The position numbers and the translations under genes are program-made. Source: an uncultured Bacteroidota bacterium (lineage in GTDB: Bacteria; Bacteroidota; Bacteroidia; Flavobacteriales; Flavobacteriaceae). Taken from it: DNA of 64,000 nt. Below the pieces are notes generated by a model that was not told the origin of the DNA, made no database searches, and saw only the letters and a list, made by a program, of their open reading frames with translations. Position 1 is the stretch's first letter; the number at the start of each line of letters is the position of its first letter. The DNA lies in assembly GCA_902510415.1 (NCBI GenBank), contig CABXBH010000003.1, forward strand, positions 35,522-99,521. The letters run 5' to 3'. Positions 26,721 through 35,333 of this stretch are shown here, one piece after another.

Positions 26721-27929
26721 ATGTCAAATCAAAATAAACTAGACTTAATTATTTGGGGGGCTACTGGTTTTACCGGACAATTAGTTTGTGAGTATATTAA
26801 CAAAACATATTCTAGTAGTAACCTTAGATGGGGTATTGCCGGAAGAAATAAAGAGAAAATTTCGGATATTGGAAAAAATTTAAAAATCGGTAATGAAAAA
26901 GTTTTTATTGCTGATAGTAATGATTTAGAAAGCCTCATAAAACTAACTTCCAAGACTAAAGTAATATGTACAACTGTCGGCCCATATGCTAAATATGGGA
27001 CTAATTTAATTGAGGCTTGTATTAAAACAGGAACAAATTATTGTGATATTACAGGTGAAACGCAGTGGATAAGACAAATCATTGATAAATACCATAGCAG
27101 TGCTATAGAAAATAAGATAAAAATTATTAATTCATGCGGGTTTGATTCAATTCCGTCTGATATGGGAGTTTTCTATTCTCAAAAAAGAATTTTTGAAAAA
27201 ACGGGCAAATATGCTACCAAGATAAATATGAGAGTAGCTGGAGCAAAAGGTGGTATAAGTGGAGGAACTTATAATAGCTTATCCAATGTTTTAGAGGAAG
27301 CGCGTGTTGATAAAAATGTGCGAAAAACTTTGACAAACCCTTATGGTCTCAATCCAATTGATAAACAATTTGGTCCGGATAAACCAGATTTACAAAAAGT
27401 AATTTTCGATAAAATATCTAATTCATGGATTGCACCTTTTGTGATGGCAGGTATAAATACAAAAATTGTGAGAAGAAGCCATGCGTTAATAGACTTTAAA
27501 TACGGTGCAGACTTTTGTTATGATGAAGCTACATTAACTGGTAAAGGAATTTTTGGTCAAATAAGAGGTTATATGAGTTTGATACCTATCTTTCTGGCAA
27601 CAAGAAAAAAAGGAAGTATCATAAAAAATATTGTTGACTACGCCTTGCCTAAATCAGGTGAAGGACCATCTGAAAAAACAAGAATTAGTGGTTACTATAA
27701 TCTGCGATTCTATTTAACGCACCAAAATAAAACATACATAAGTAAAGTAATTGGCGATAGGGATCCTGGATATGGATCTACATCTAAAATGTTGGCTGAA
27801 AGTGCTGTTTGTCTTGCCTTAGATAAAACACCTGAAACTTACGGGATCTTAACTCCATCAGTAGCATTGGGTGATCCACTTTTAAAAAGACTACAGGAAA
27901 ATGCAGGATTAACTTTTATTTTTGATTAA
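26721..27929 (+). CDS. Saccharopine dehydrogenase-like / trans-acting enoyl reductase family protein
   Basis: 402 residues. N-terminal NAD(P)-binding motif GATGFTGQLVCEYI, then GIAGRNKEKI, TTVGPYAKYGTNLIEAC and CDITGETQWI, followed by NSCGFDSIPSDMGVF. This is the saccharopine dehydrogenase NADP-binding family to which mycobacterial trans-acting enoyl reductases and eukaryotic SCCPDH belong. Substrate unknown; lipid metabolism is likely by family. Its stop overlaps the stop region of the convergent DUF5916 gene by 4 nt. Confidence 0.9.
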   Translation: MSNQNKLDLIIWGATGFTGQLVCEYINKTYSSSNLRWGIAGRNKEKISDIGKNLKIGNEKVFIADSNDLESLIKLTSKTKVICTTVGPYAKYGTNLIEACIKTGTNYCDITGETQWIRQIIDKYHSSAIENKIKIINSCGFDSIPSDMGVFYSQKRIFEKTGKYATKINMRVAGAKGGISGGTYNSLSNVLEEARVDKNVRKTLTNPYGLNPIDKQFGPDKPDLQKVIFDKISNSWIAPFVMAGINTKIVRRSHALIDFKYGADFCYDEATLTGKGIFGQIRGYMSLIPIFLATRKKGSIIKNIVDYALPKSGEGPSEKTRISGYYNLRFYLTHQNKTYISKVIGDRDPGYGSTSKMLAESAVCLALDKTPETYGILTPSVALGDPLLKRLQENAGLTFIFD

Positions 27930-30523
27930 CTCCCAATTCTAAAAGTAGCTTTAACTAAAAAGGTATTTTCAGGTCTGGAGTCTTTGATATTTTCAATCAA
28001 ATTGCCGAATAAATTATTATTGATATCAGTAAAATTATTTATCCCTTGAGCCCAAACAAAATACAACTCAGATCCAGCCTTATATTCCCACCTCAACACC
28101 AGATTGGATTTAAATTGTACGCTCGTAAAATCTGGATTACCAAAACTATAATCAATATTATTATCTAAGTCCTCATCAATATAGTATCTGCCATTTTCAA
28201 ATAAAATTTGCTGAGAATTATATTCGGAAAATCTATCATTTAATTTTTTTGCTGTTGAATTAGTTACATGTTTGAACTGATCATAATTAGCTTTAAATAT
28301 GAATGGCTGACCATAATATTGAATGGATAAATTTGGATTTATTAAGTAATTTAATCTAATTGATGTTGATATACTTTCATTATCTATTCTACCTAAAACA
28401 TATCTACTGTTATCTCCAAATTCTTTTGTAGTTAGATACTGTGACAGGTTAGGATTGGTTCTGTACTGAGGAGAAATTGAAATTGAAAAATTACTAAATG
28501 GTCTATAACCAAATTCAGCATCAACAGTAAAGAAAGAGAAATTATTTTCTTTTGCCTGGCTATATAACATTCCAAAAGAGTAGGTGAATTTTTTTCTAAA
28601 ATCACTGATTATCCAAGTACCAAAATAATTTTCTTCCGAAAATCTCCATCGAGGACCACCTCTCAAGTAGGTATTAATAAAAATTTTAGGTTTGTGAGCT
28701 GCCATCGAACGAATTGTAAAATTATTTTTAAAAGTCAAAAAACTGTTTAAGCCATATTGAGTTCGATTGTGATTACCTTCAAAATCGTAAGTTGAAAATT
28801 GCTCAAAACCAATTTCAATAGATCTAAAATTTTTTGTAGGTTTTAGAGTTCTATAACTAACATTTAATGTTTGAATTTTGTTGTCTGCTTGTTTCAAATA
28901 TCCAATATCATTAAGTTCCAGCTCAGGTGAATACCAATCAAATCCAACATTATATGTCCAATTTCCACCTGCTTGTTTTCCAATGTTAAAAGTTCCACCG
29001 GTACCAGTTAGTGATGTTCGATTTTCATCAACTGAAACGTGGTCAGCGTCTACTCTTTGAAATAGATGAACTATTGAGTTTTGGGTTCTTGTTATAGATT
29101 CTTTACTTCCTTCAACCTTACTCATAATTATTTTACCATCGAAAAAATAATCCTTATTATTCCATTGGTGTTTAAAATCTATTGCTGTTGAAAAAGCATT
29201 TTTATGTAAGAAATCTAAATTTTCATCAAGATTGAATCGGCGAGTATTTGTAAAAATTCCACCAACGTAACTGTTGCTGTCATTATAATCTTTTTGAACT
29301 CTTGCAACTATGTAATTTGTTTGAGGCTCAACCAATTCATCCCTCGTATTTTGACCATCACTTATTTTTGCAAATTCATCTGAAGTCATGCTTTCTAGTA
29401 AACCAATTGACCAACCGTTATTTGTCTTTCCAGAGATTTTTACTGCTCCAAGTATAGTTGTATTGAGAGGTTGATTTGAATATTCGTTGGTATTTAAAGA
29501 CGGATAGACGCTTGGTGATTTCCCAATTCTTCTTGAAAAGAAAAGATTATCATTTTGACCTCCAAAATTAAAATCAAATATATTTTTACCTTCAACAAAA
29601 AATGGTCTTTTTTCATCAAAAAATATTTCAAATCCGTCGAGATTAATAACTGATGGATCTGCCTCAACTTGTCCAAAATCAGGATTAATTGTAAAATCTA
29701 ATGTTAAGTCACTAGTTATATTTATTTTACCATCAATTCCAAAATTTGTCTTCAAATCTGACCCATCCCTAAACGGATTTCCTGTTTCATTTTCATAAGA
29801 ATTATATTCAACAAGTGAAAATGGCTTTATTTCATAATTAAGCTTAGGAGTTATTTTTGAAATTCCTTTTATCTCTCCACTTTCTGAAATCCATCCTGCT
29901 GAACCTGCAGGCACCCTATCCCACAATGATTGTTCATTAACTTTAAAATCAACACGCATAATGTTAAATCCCCAAATTTGGATATCTTGATTTTTAAATC
30001 TTAACTGGCTAAAAGGGATTTTTACCTCTGCATTCCATCCATCACTATTAACTTTTGTTTTAGAATACCATACTGCATTCCAGCTTTCATCTTCATTATC
30101 CCCATTATTACTAGCAAATACATCTCTTTGAGTTCCTGCTGACGAAAGTCCAAAAACAAATGAATTTATTTTATCATTATTGCTGTCGAATGCAATATAT
30201 ATTGCATCTCCATCTAATTGATCTCTTCTTGTTAATCTATTTACAATTTCATAAGGGTTAATTAATGATTTTACAAAAACATAAATAGCATTGTCATCAA
30301 ATAATAATTTAAATTTTGTCTGGTTTGAAGGCTTGGTATTTTCGTCTGGCTGCAATTCGATGAAATCAGTTTGCCAATCAACTTCTTTCCATGCTTCATC
30401 GGAAATATCTCCATCTATTATAGGGGGTAAATTTTTGTCAATTTTTTTAGTAAAATATGTTTTATTATCAGACTGGGTAAAACAAATACCAAATGAAAAA
30501 AAGAATAGAAGTAGTAACCTCAT
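27926..30523 (-). CDS. DUF5916 outer-membrane protein with N-terminal CBM9-like domain
   Basis: 865 residues with a signal peptide ending GICFTQ. Residues ~25-200 are a CBM9-like sandwich (PPIIDGDISDEAWKEVDWQ, FDDNAIYVFVKS, WNAEVKIPFSQLRF). The rest is DUF5916, with FEIFFDEKRPFFVEGKNIF and FFSRRIG, then a long C-terminal beta-barrel-like region ending in FLVKATFRIGS. Such proteins are common in marine Bacteroidetes and seem to be outer-membrane barrels of unknown substrate. Its start is coupled to the stop of the 30520 gene upstream. Confidence 0.92.
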   Translation of the reverse strand: MRLLLLFFFSFGICFTQSDNKTYFTKKIDKNLPPIIDGDISDEAWKEVDWQTDFIELQPDENTKPSNQTKFKLLFDDNAIYVFVKSLINPYEIVNRLTRRDQLDGDAIYIAFDSNNDKINSFVFGLSSAGTQRDVFASNNGDNEDESWNAVWYSKTKVNSDGWNAEVKIPFSQLRFKNQDIQIWGFNIMRVDFKVNEQSLWDRVPAGSAGWISESGEIKGISKITPKLNYEIKPFSLVEYNSYENETGNPFRDGSDLKTNFGIDGKINITSDLTLDFTINPDFGQVEADPSVINLDGFEIFFDEKRPFFVEGKNIFDFNFGGQNDNLFFSRRIGKSPSVYPSLNTNEYSNQPLNTTILGAVKISGKTNNGWSIGLLESMTSDEFAKISDGQNTRDELVEPQTNYIVARVQKDYNDSNSYVGGIFTNTRRFNLDENLDFLHKNAFSTAIDFKHQWNNKDYFFDGKIIMSKVEGSKESITRTQNSIVHLFQRVDADHVSVDENRTSLTGTGGTFNIGKQAGGNWTYNVGFDWYSPELELNDIGYLKQADNKIQTLNVSYRTLKPTKNFRSIEIGFEQFSTYDFEGNHNRTQYGLNSFLTFKNNFTIRSMAAHKPKIFINTYLRGGPRWRFSEENYFGTWIISDFRKKFTYSFGMLYSQAKENNFSFFTVDAEFGYRPFSNFSISISPQYRTNPNLSQYLTTKEFGDNSRYVLGRIDNESISTSIRLNYLINPNLSIQYYGQPFIFKANYDQFKHVTNSTAKKLNDRFSEYNSQQILFENGRYYIDEDLDNNIDYSFGNPDFTSVQFKSNLVLRWEYKAGSELYFVWAQGINNFTDINNNLFGNLIENIKDSRPENTFLVKATFRIGS

Positions 30524-30972
30524 TTTAAAACTTTTTTCAGAAATATGTTTTTGTTAAGCTTTTGGTTTTTTTCTTTCAAGAAGATTATATCATCAATCAA
30601 AACCCATTTATTATTTTCTGAGCCAATATTTATTCTTTTATTTAATGAATCGTCAATTACTATTTCATTATCAACTATTGACCAATTTATTTCTTCTTGT
30701 TCATCATAGTCTAAAAAATTAAGTGTAAGTGTTGCGGTATTATTATTTTTAAAGAGGACATACATCTCTGCAGAATCAATAATATCTTCAGCAAACCCTG
30801 ATGCTAACTCTGCGGCCATTTTCTCAAGCATATCAAGCTTCTTAGTTTCTTCCTTTAAAAGATCCTTAACTTTAACCTTAAGCTCCCATTTACCAATTAT
30901 ATCTGATTTTGTAATTTTATTTTGGGAAAATGTAATTGAAAAAACAAGAAGAAAAAAATAGATAATTCTCAT
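30520..30972 (-). CDS. Secreted lipocalin-like protein
   Basis: 150 residues, signal peptide ending TFSQ. KSDIIGKWELKVKVKD, YVLFKNNNTATLTLNF, INWSIVDNEIVIDD and WVLIDDIIFLKEK give the alternating-strand pattern of the bacterial lipocalin-like family. Its stop overlaps the start of the DUF5916 gene by 4 nt, so the two are translationally coupled and may act together at the envelope. Confidence 0.7.
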   Translation of the reverse strand: MRIIYFFLLVFSITFSQNKITKSDIIGKWELKVKVKDLLKEETKKLDMLEKMAAELASGFAEDIIDSAEMYVLFKNNNTATLTLNFLDYDEQEEINWSIVDNEIVIDDSLNKRINIGSENNKWVLIDDIIFLKEKNQKLNKNIFLKKVLK

Positions 30973-31002
30973 ATTATTAATTTGATTTTTGCAGTAAATA
31001 AA

Positions 31003-31779
31003 TTAAAATTTTAAGTGTCTTACAGTATCAGTATTATCATACTTAATAATTTCCCTTAATGATGCAATGCCAAGTTCTAAATGATTTTTATCATATAACT
31101 TAGAGTTCTTATCATCTCCTTTGTTTGTTTTTATTCCGTCAGGTATCATGGGCTGATCTGTTACAAGAAGTAGTGCGCCTGTTGGTATTCTGTTATGAAA
31201 TCCAACGGAAAATAAAGTCGCTGTTTCCATATCAATAGAATAGGCTCTAACTTTTTTAAGGTATTTTTTAAATTTGGCATCAAACTCCCAAACCCTTCTG
31301 TTAGTTGTAAAAATAGTACCCGTCCAATAGTCAGTTTTATTATACTTTAATGCTGAAGAAATTGCCCTTTGTAAAGAAAAAGAAGGCATTGCTGGGACTT
31401 CAATAGGAAAATAATCATTAGAAGTTCCTTCTCCTCTTATTGCACCAATTGGTAAAATATAGTCCCCTATTTGTATTCGATTCTTTAAGGCGCCGCATTT
31501 ACCAAGAAATAATACAGCCTTTGGCATTAGTGCTGTCAATAAATCCATAACTGTTGCTGCATTTGGACTACCCATCCCAAAATTTATAATTGTAATATTA
31601 TTATGTGTTGAAGATGGCATATTCTTTTCTTGTCCGTCAACCTTTACATTGTTTAAAGAAGCAAATTCTTCAACATATTTTTGGAAATTGGTTAATAATA
31701 TATATTCCCCAAAAGAAGAAATTTCTACTCCTGTATATCTTGTTATCCAATCTTTTACTATTTCTTTCTTAGTTTTCAT
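31003..31779 (-). CDS. amn: AMP nucleosidase
   Basis: 258 residues, phosphorylase/nucleosidase superfamily; hydrolyses AMP to adenine and ribose 5-phosphate. Seen: ITIINFGMGSPNAATVMDLL, AVLFLGKCGALKNRIQIGDYILP, RGEGTSNDYFP and VRAYSIDMETATLFSVGF, which carries the purine-binding Met-Glu pair, and LLLVTDQPM. The short form lacking the enteric N-terminal regulatory domain is the usual Bacteroidetes version. Cytoplasmic. Confidence 0.93.
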   Translation of the reverse strand: MKTKKEIVKDWITRYTGVEISSFGEYILLTNFQKYVEEFASLNNVKVDGQEKNMPSSTHNNITIINFGMGSPNAATVMDLLTALMPKAVLFLGKCGALKNRIQIGDYILPIGAIRGEGTSNDYFPIEVPAMPSFSLQRAISSALKYNKTDYWTGTIFTTNRRVWEFDAKFKKYLKKVRAYSIDMETATLFSVGFHNRIPTGALLLVTDQPMIPDGIKTNKGDDKNSKLYDKNHLELGIASLREIIKYDNTDTVRHLKF

Positions 31780-31799
31780 ATGTTATAAAGGTAATAAAT

Positions 31800-31830
31800 A
31801 AAAAAAACCCCGATTAACGGGGTTTTTCAA
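31800..31830 (-). terminator. Intrinsic terminator after the 31847 gene
   Basis: A perfect 10-bp stem AAAAACCCCG/CGGGGTTTTT (31803-31812 with 31818-31827) and a 5-nt loop. On the minus strand it lies just past the NTF2-like stop and ends in T residues. Because it is A/T-flanked on both sides it could work in both directions. Confidence 0.85.
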
Positions 31831-31846
31831 TCTACAAAAACAAAAT

Positions 31847-32344
31847 CTAATTTTGTTGTGGAATTCCTTGAGAATTTGTTCTTGGTGACCAATGAGAATG
31901 CATTACTTTCCATTCTCCATTTTCGTTAACCCATGTTTGAGATGCTCTAGTTGCATAAGGTACATTTTGATCGCCATCATCAAAATTAATAAGACCATCT
32001 GAATCAAATGTTACAACGGCCGTATTCAAATCAGAGGACATAAATACTTGATGATTAGACATTTCAAATGCGCCAAAATCCCAGCCTCTAACGGCGTTTA
32101 CCTCTTCTTGACTTTGAACAGTCAAAGAAGAACCATTTGAATTATATATTGTTGTTCCTAAGTCAGCTGAAACCCACTTGCTAGCCGTATTCCAGTCTCT
32201 TGAAATATACGCTGATTGATAATCATTTGACATAGCTGTTATGTCTGAAACTACTTGCGCAGCATCTACAGCTGGTATAGTTTCTGTTGTATTAGTGCAG
32301 GAAAAACCAACAATAATCGACAGTAAAAAAATAAGTTTTTTCAT
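31847..32344 (-). CDS. NTF2/SnoaL-like (DUF4440-type) lipoprotein
   Basis: 165 residues, lipoprotein signal with Cys16 (GFSC). The fold pattern is that of DUF4440/SnoaL: SNDYQSAYISRDWNTASKW, VNAVRGWDFGAFEMSNHQVF, TAVVTFDSDGLI and QTWVNENGEWKVMHSHWSP, whose closing WKVxHxHWS strand is typical. Periplasmic; substrate unknown. Own terminator. Confidence 0.83.
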   Translation of the reverse strand: MKKLIFLLSIIVGFSCTNTTETIPAVDAAQVVSDITAMSNDYQSAYISRDWNTASKWVSADLGTTIYNSNGSSLTVQSQEEVNAVRGWDFGAFEMSNHQVFMSSDLNTAVVTFDSDGLINFDDGDQNVPYATRASQTWVNENGEWKVMHSHWSPRTNSQGIPQQN

Positions 32345-32408
32345 AATTAAAATAATTTGTTAAAATATTATAACTATAAAAAAAAGAAATTATTGTGCGA
32401 TTAAAATA

Positions 32409-32849
32409 TTATTCGGGTGATGATCTGCTGATTGTATACTCTAGAATTAAAAGCAAAAATATTATGGAACCATTAGCAACTGCTAACTCGACCATACTAG
32501 CATTATCATTAGAAAGAGCATTGATGGCAGAGACTCCAATTACAACAAAGAAATATGTCATTTCTTTCACTTTAATTGTTTCGGTTCTGAATCGTAGAAT
32601 AGCAAAAATAGCAAAAAGACCTAGAGCAAAACCTAAATCTAATTTTACATTGCTTAATAAAAAACATAGCAAAAATGTAATGAGACCTGCAGAATTATAT
32701 GTGAAGAAAAACTCATTCAAAGATTTCTTGCTTTTATTATTGAATTTCAAATAAATAAACTTAGAAATGAAAAAAACAACGAAAATATTAAGTATAAGTA
32801 TTGTGACTAAGTCTGATAAGTCCTGATTATTTGCAAAAATTAGCTCCAA
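32409..32849 (-). CDS. Short DUF4956-like membrane protein
   Basis: 146 residues with four hydrophobic segments. VKLDLGFALGLFAIFAILRFRTETIKVKEMTYFFVVIGVSAINAL is the DUF4956 core (the run from LGFALG to EMTYFF is diagnostic). Usual family members are about 200-230 residues with a basic cytoplasmic tail after the last segment; here the protein ends at LEYTISRSSPE, so the tail is missing. A competing + strand frame over the same bases is the shadow of this gene. Confidence 0.8.
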   Translation of the reverse strand: MELIFANNQDLSDLVTILILNIFVVFFISKFIYLKFNNKSKKSLNEFFFTYNSAGLITFLLCFLLSNVKLDLGFALGLFAIFAILRFRTETIKVKEMTYFFVVIGVSAINALSNDNASMVELAVANGSIIFLLLILEYTISRSSPE

Positions 32850-32954
32850 AATAAAAGATTTTTAGTTGCGAGTGCAATTAAGAAAAAAATTGAAAGAATT
32901 CCTAATGATATATATGTTTTAAAACAGTTTTGTAAATTGTTATAAATTAAAAAA

Positions 32955-34820
32955 ATGAGAAGAATATTTATTATTATACTATTTGCAAGCATAATTTCTA
33001 ATTCATATGCTCAAAAAGAAAGTAAGAAAAAGACAATTGATTCCTTAACCATTGATATGAAAATTAGCGAAGGGCTAATTACAACTTATTCTAATGAGAA
33101 AAATAATTTATTTTTTGAAATTTCTAAAAATTTATTGGGGAAAGAACTATTGGTTGTGACAAGATTTGCTCAACTTCCTGCTAATTATTCAGGATATCTC
33201 AATGCTGGTTCTAAAACCGCCGAACATGTAGTTCAATTTGAAAAAAATGGAACTAAAATTTTATTAAAAGAAGTAAGTTATACCAATATTGCAGATGATG
33301 AAGATCCTATTTCTGTTAGTGTTAAAGAAAATAATTTTAAACCTATTTTAGGAGCCTTTGAAATAAAGAATTCTGAAAAAGATAAATACCTAATAGATGT
33401 AACTAGTTATTTTATGTCTGACTCGCCAGGATTTAATATAATCAGATCCTATGAAAAGACTAATTATAAAATTGGTAGTGTTGACAAAAAAAGAAGTTTT
33501 ATAGACTCTGCTAGGAGTTTCCCTCAAAATACTGTAAGATATGTAGCATCGACAACAAGAAATGCTACTGGCCCAAGTGTATCTGACCCTAGAACTGGAG
33601 AGATTATAGAAAGTGATATTATATGGTATCATAACCATCTAAGATCATATAGAAATAGGTATTTATTAGAAACCGGTGCTGCGAATCCGAAAGCTAGAAC
33701 TTTAAATACTCCAGAAAAAGAAATAGGAGAAATGATGAGGCAAGTTATCGCACATGAAATAGGTCATGCGCTTGGACTACCCCATAACATGAAAGCAAGT
33801 AGTGCTTATCCAGTTGATTCGTTAAGGTCTGGAGATTTTACACAAAAATTTGGAATTGCAACGACGATTATGGATTATGCTAGATACAATTACGTTGCAC
33901 AGCCTGGAGATGAAAATATAAGATATGTCCGACAACTTGGTCCCTACGATAATTACTCCATAGAATGGGGTTATAGATACTATGGTCAAAGCCCGGAAGA
34001 AGAAAAAAATATTTTGAAAAAATTTGTTGATTCAAAATCATTAGATCCAGTTTATATGTTTGGAGGGTATGGAAATGATCCAAATTCACAAACAGAAAAT
34101 ATTGGGGATGATCCAGTGAAAGCAAGCACGTATGGAATTAAAAATTTGAAGATTGTTGCTAAAAATCTAATGGATTGGGTGATAGAGCCAAATGAAAACT
34201 ATGATGAACTTAATGAATTATATGGAGAATTATTAGGGGTTTACAGAAGATATATATATCATGTACATTCACTTATTGGTGGAATATATGACACTCCTCA
34301 TAACGAAAACCAAAAAGGTACTATTAGATATGTAAATGTTGATATTAATAAACAAATTGAAGCTCTTAGGTTTTTAGAGAAAAATTTGTGGAATACTCAA
34401 AGCTGGCTAATGGATAGTAAGTTAATATCTCAAATTAAGGGTGAAGGGGTTTTAAATTCAATTCAAGGACTTCAGCTTAGTGCATTGAATAGACTTCTAA
34501 ACTATGATAAACTTAACCGTATGCTATCAGCTAAAGAATCCCTGGAAGGAAATGCACTGTCAGTTAGTGGGTTAATTGATGATTTATTACAAACAATCAT
34601 TGAATCACCTAATAATCCTGACCTCTCTGAACAAAGACTTCAGCTTTACTTTGTTGAAAGGATTGATATATTAATGAGTGAAGAAAAATTAAACCCCTCA
34701 GTCAAAAGTATTCTCATGGAATCAAAAAATAATATTCACTCATTTGCTAAAAGAAAATCAAGATTATCTAAAGGGATAGTCAAATCTCATTATAAATATT
34801 TAAAAACTATAAGTGAATAA
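32955..34820 (+). CDS. Secreted zinc metalloprotease of the DUF5117/DUF4953 family, apparently with an internal deletion
   Basis: 621 residues, signal peptide ending SYAQ. The N-terminal part (KISEGLITTYSNEKNNLFFEI…LLVVTRFAQLPANY) is DUF5118/DUF5117. The catalytic metzincin-type motif HEIGHALGLPHN lies near residue 267, with the downstream IMDYARYNYVAQPGD Met-turn region and C-terminal DUF4953 helices. Relatives are usually about 800 residues. Here the segment RSFPQN (near residue 190) runs straight into VRYVASTTRNATGPS. In relatives those two landmarks are separated by roughly 150-170 residues holding the LEKKDP, VKPI and AGFKNAI region. The frame is kept. Zinc ligands remain, but the upper half of the catalytic domain seems lost. 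Confidence 0.88.
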   Translation: MRRIFIIILFASIISNSYAQKESKKKTIDSLTIDMKISEGLITTYSNEKNNLFFEISKNLLGKELLVVTRFAQLPANYSGYLNAGSKTAEHVVQFEKNGTKILLKEVSYTNIADDEDPISVSVKENNFKPILGAFEIKNSEKDKYLIDVTSYFMSDSPGFNIIRSYEKTNYKIGSVDKKRSFIDSARSFPQNTVRYVASTTRNATGPSVSDPRTGEIIESDIIWYHNHLRSYRNRYLLETGAANPKARTLNTPEKEIGEMMRQVIAHEIGHALGLPHNMKASSAYPVDSLRSGDFTQKFGIATTIMDYARYNYVAQPGDENIRYVRQLGPYDNYSIEWGYRYYGQSPEEEKNILKKFVDSKSLDPVYMFGGYGNDPNSQTENIGDDPVKASTYGIKNLKIVAKNLMDWVIEPNENYDELNELYGELLGVYRRYIYHVHSLIGGIYDTPHNENQKGTIRYVNVDINKQIEALRFLEKNLWNTQSWLMDSKLISQIKGEGVLNSIQGLQLSALNRLLNYDKLNRMLSAKESLEGNALSVSGLIDDLLQTIIESPNNPDLSEQRLQLYFVERIDILMSEEKLNPSVKSILMESKNNIHSFAKRKSRLSKGIVKSHYKYLKTISE

Positions 34821-34822
34821 AA

Positions 34823-34912
34823 ATGGAATGGTATAAAAAAAATAGAAAGTATCTTTTTGCAGTAGTAATCTGTTGGTTTATATATAGATTAATAACTGCT
34901 GTGATGTATTAA
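34823..34912 (+). CDS. Possible 29-residue membrane peptide
   Basis: An ATG 2 nt after the protease stop opens a 29-codon frame with basic residues (WYKKNRKY) followed by one hydrophobic segment (LFAVVICWFIYRLITAVMY). The spacing suggests co-translation with the protease. It overlaps the 3' end of the convergent gene by 4 nt. Too short to be sure. Confidence 0.35.
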   Translation: MEWYKKNRKYLFAVVICWFIYRLITAVMY

Positions 34913-35226
34913 TCAAGCATGTACTTAATTGCTAATGAACTTTTAGAAAATGAGATTTTTAATTCATTTTGCTTTTCTCTAGAACTCTTGATTTTTAGTG
35001 ATAAGTAATTAGTATTTGCAAATTTATTTATTAAATCATTTAATGGTCCACTTGGCAATAAACTTTTTTTATCTGGCTTATTAAAAATAGCATTCAATTG
35101 AAATTGAAAATTGTTTTGAAGTTTAAATTCATCAAATGATATGTTTTTAAATTCAACAAATTGAGAATTGTTGTTTGAAAATGAGTTTAAACTAAAAAAT
35201 AATATAAAAGCTATTATACGATGCAT
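34909..35226 (-). CDS. Hypothetical small secreted protein
   Basis: 105 residues with a signal peptide (MHRIIAFILFFSLNSFS). The mature part is polar and Asn/Lys/Ser-rich with FKNISFDEFKLQNNFQFQLNAIF and no Cys. I do not recognise a family. Confidence 0.55.
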   Translation of the reverse strand: MHRIIAFILFFSLNSFSNNNSQFVEFKNISFDEFKLQNNFQFQLNAIFNKPDKKSLLPSGPLNDLINKFANTNYLSLKIKSSREKQNELKISFSKSSLAIKYMLD

Positions 35227-35333
35227 GTTGAAAGATAAAAAATAATTTATAATTCAGGTTTTTATTTTTTGAATAGTCTACTTTCCAAAGCATGGACTTC
35301 AATTTTTGTATATTGCGCAAAATAACCAATTTT

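Noticed and set aside
32395-32754. 119-residue + strand protein
   Set aside because: It lies opposite the DUF4956 gene, which has recognisable family motifs; the + strand frame has no domain and odd composition.
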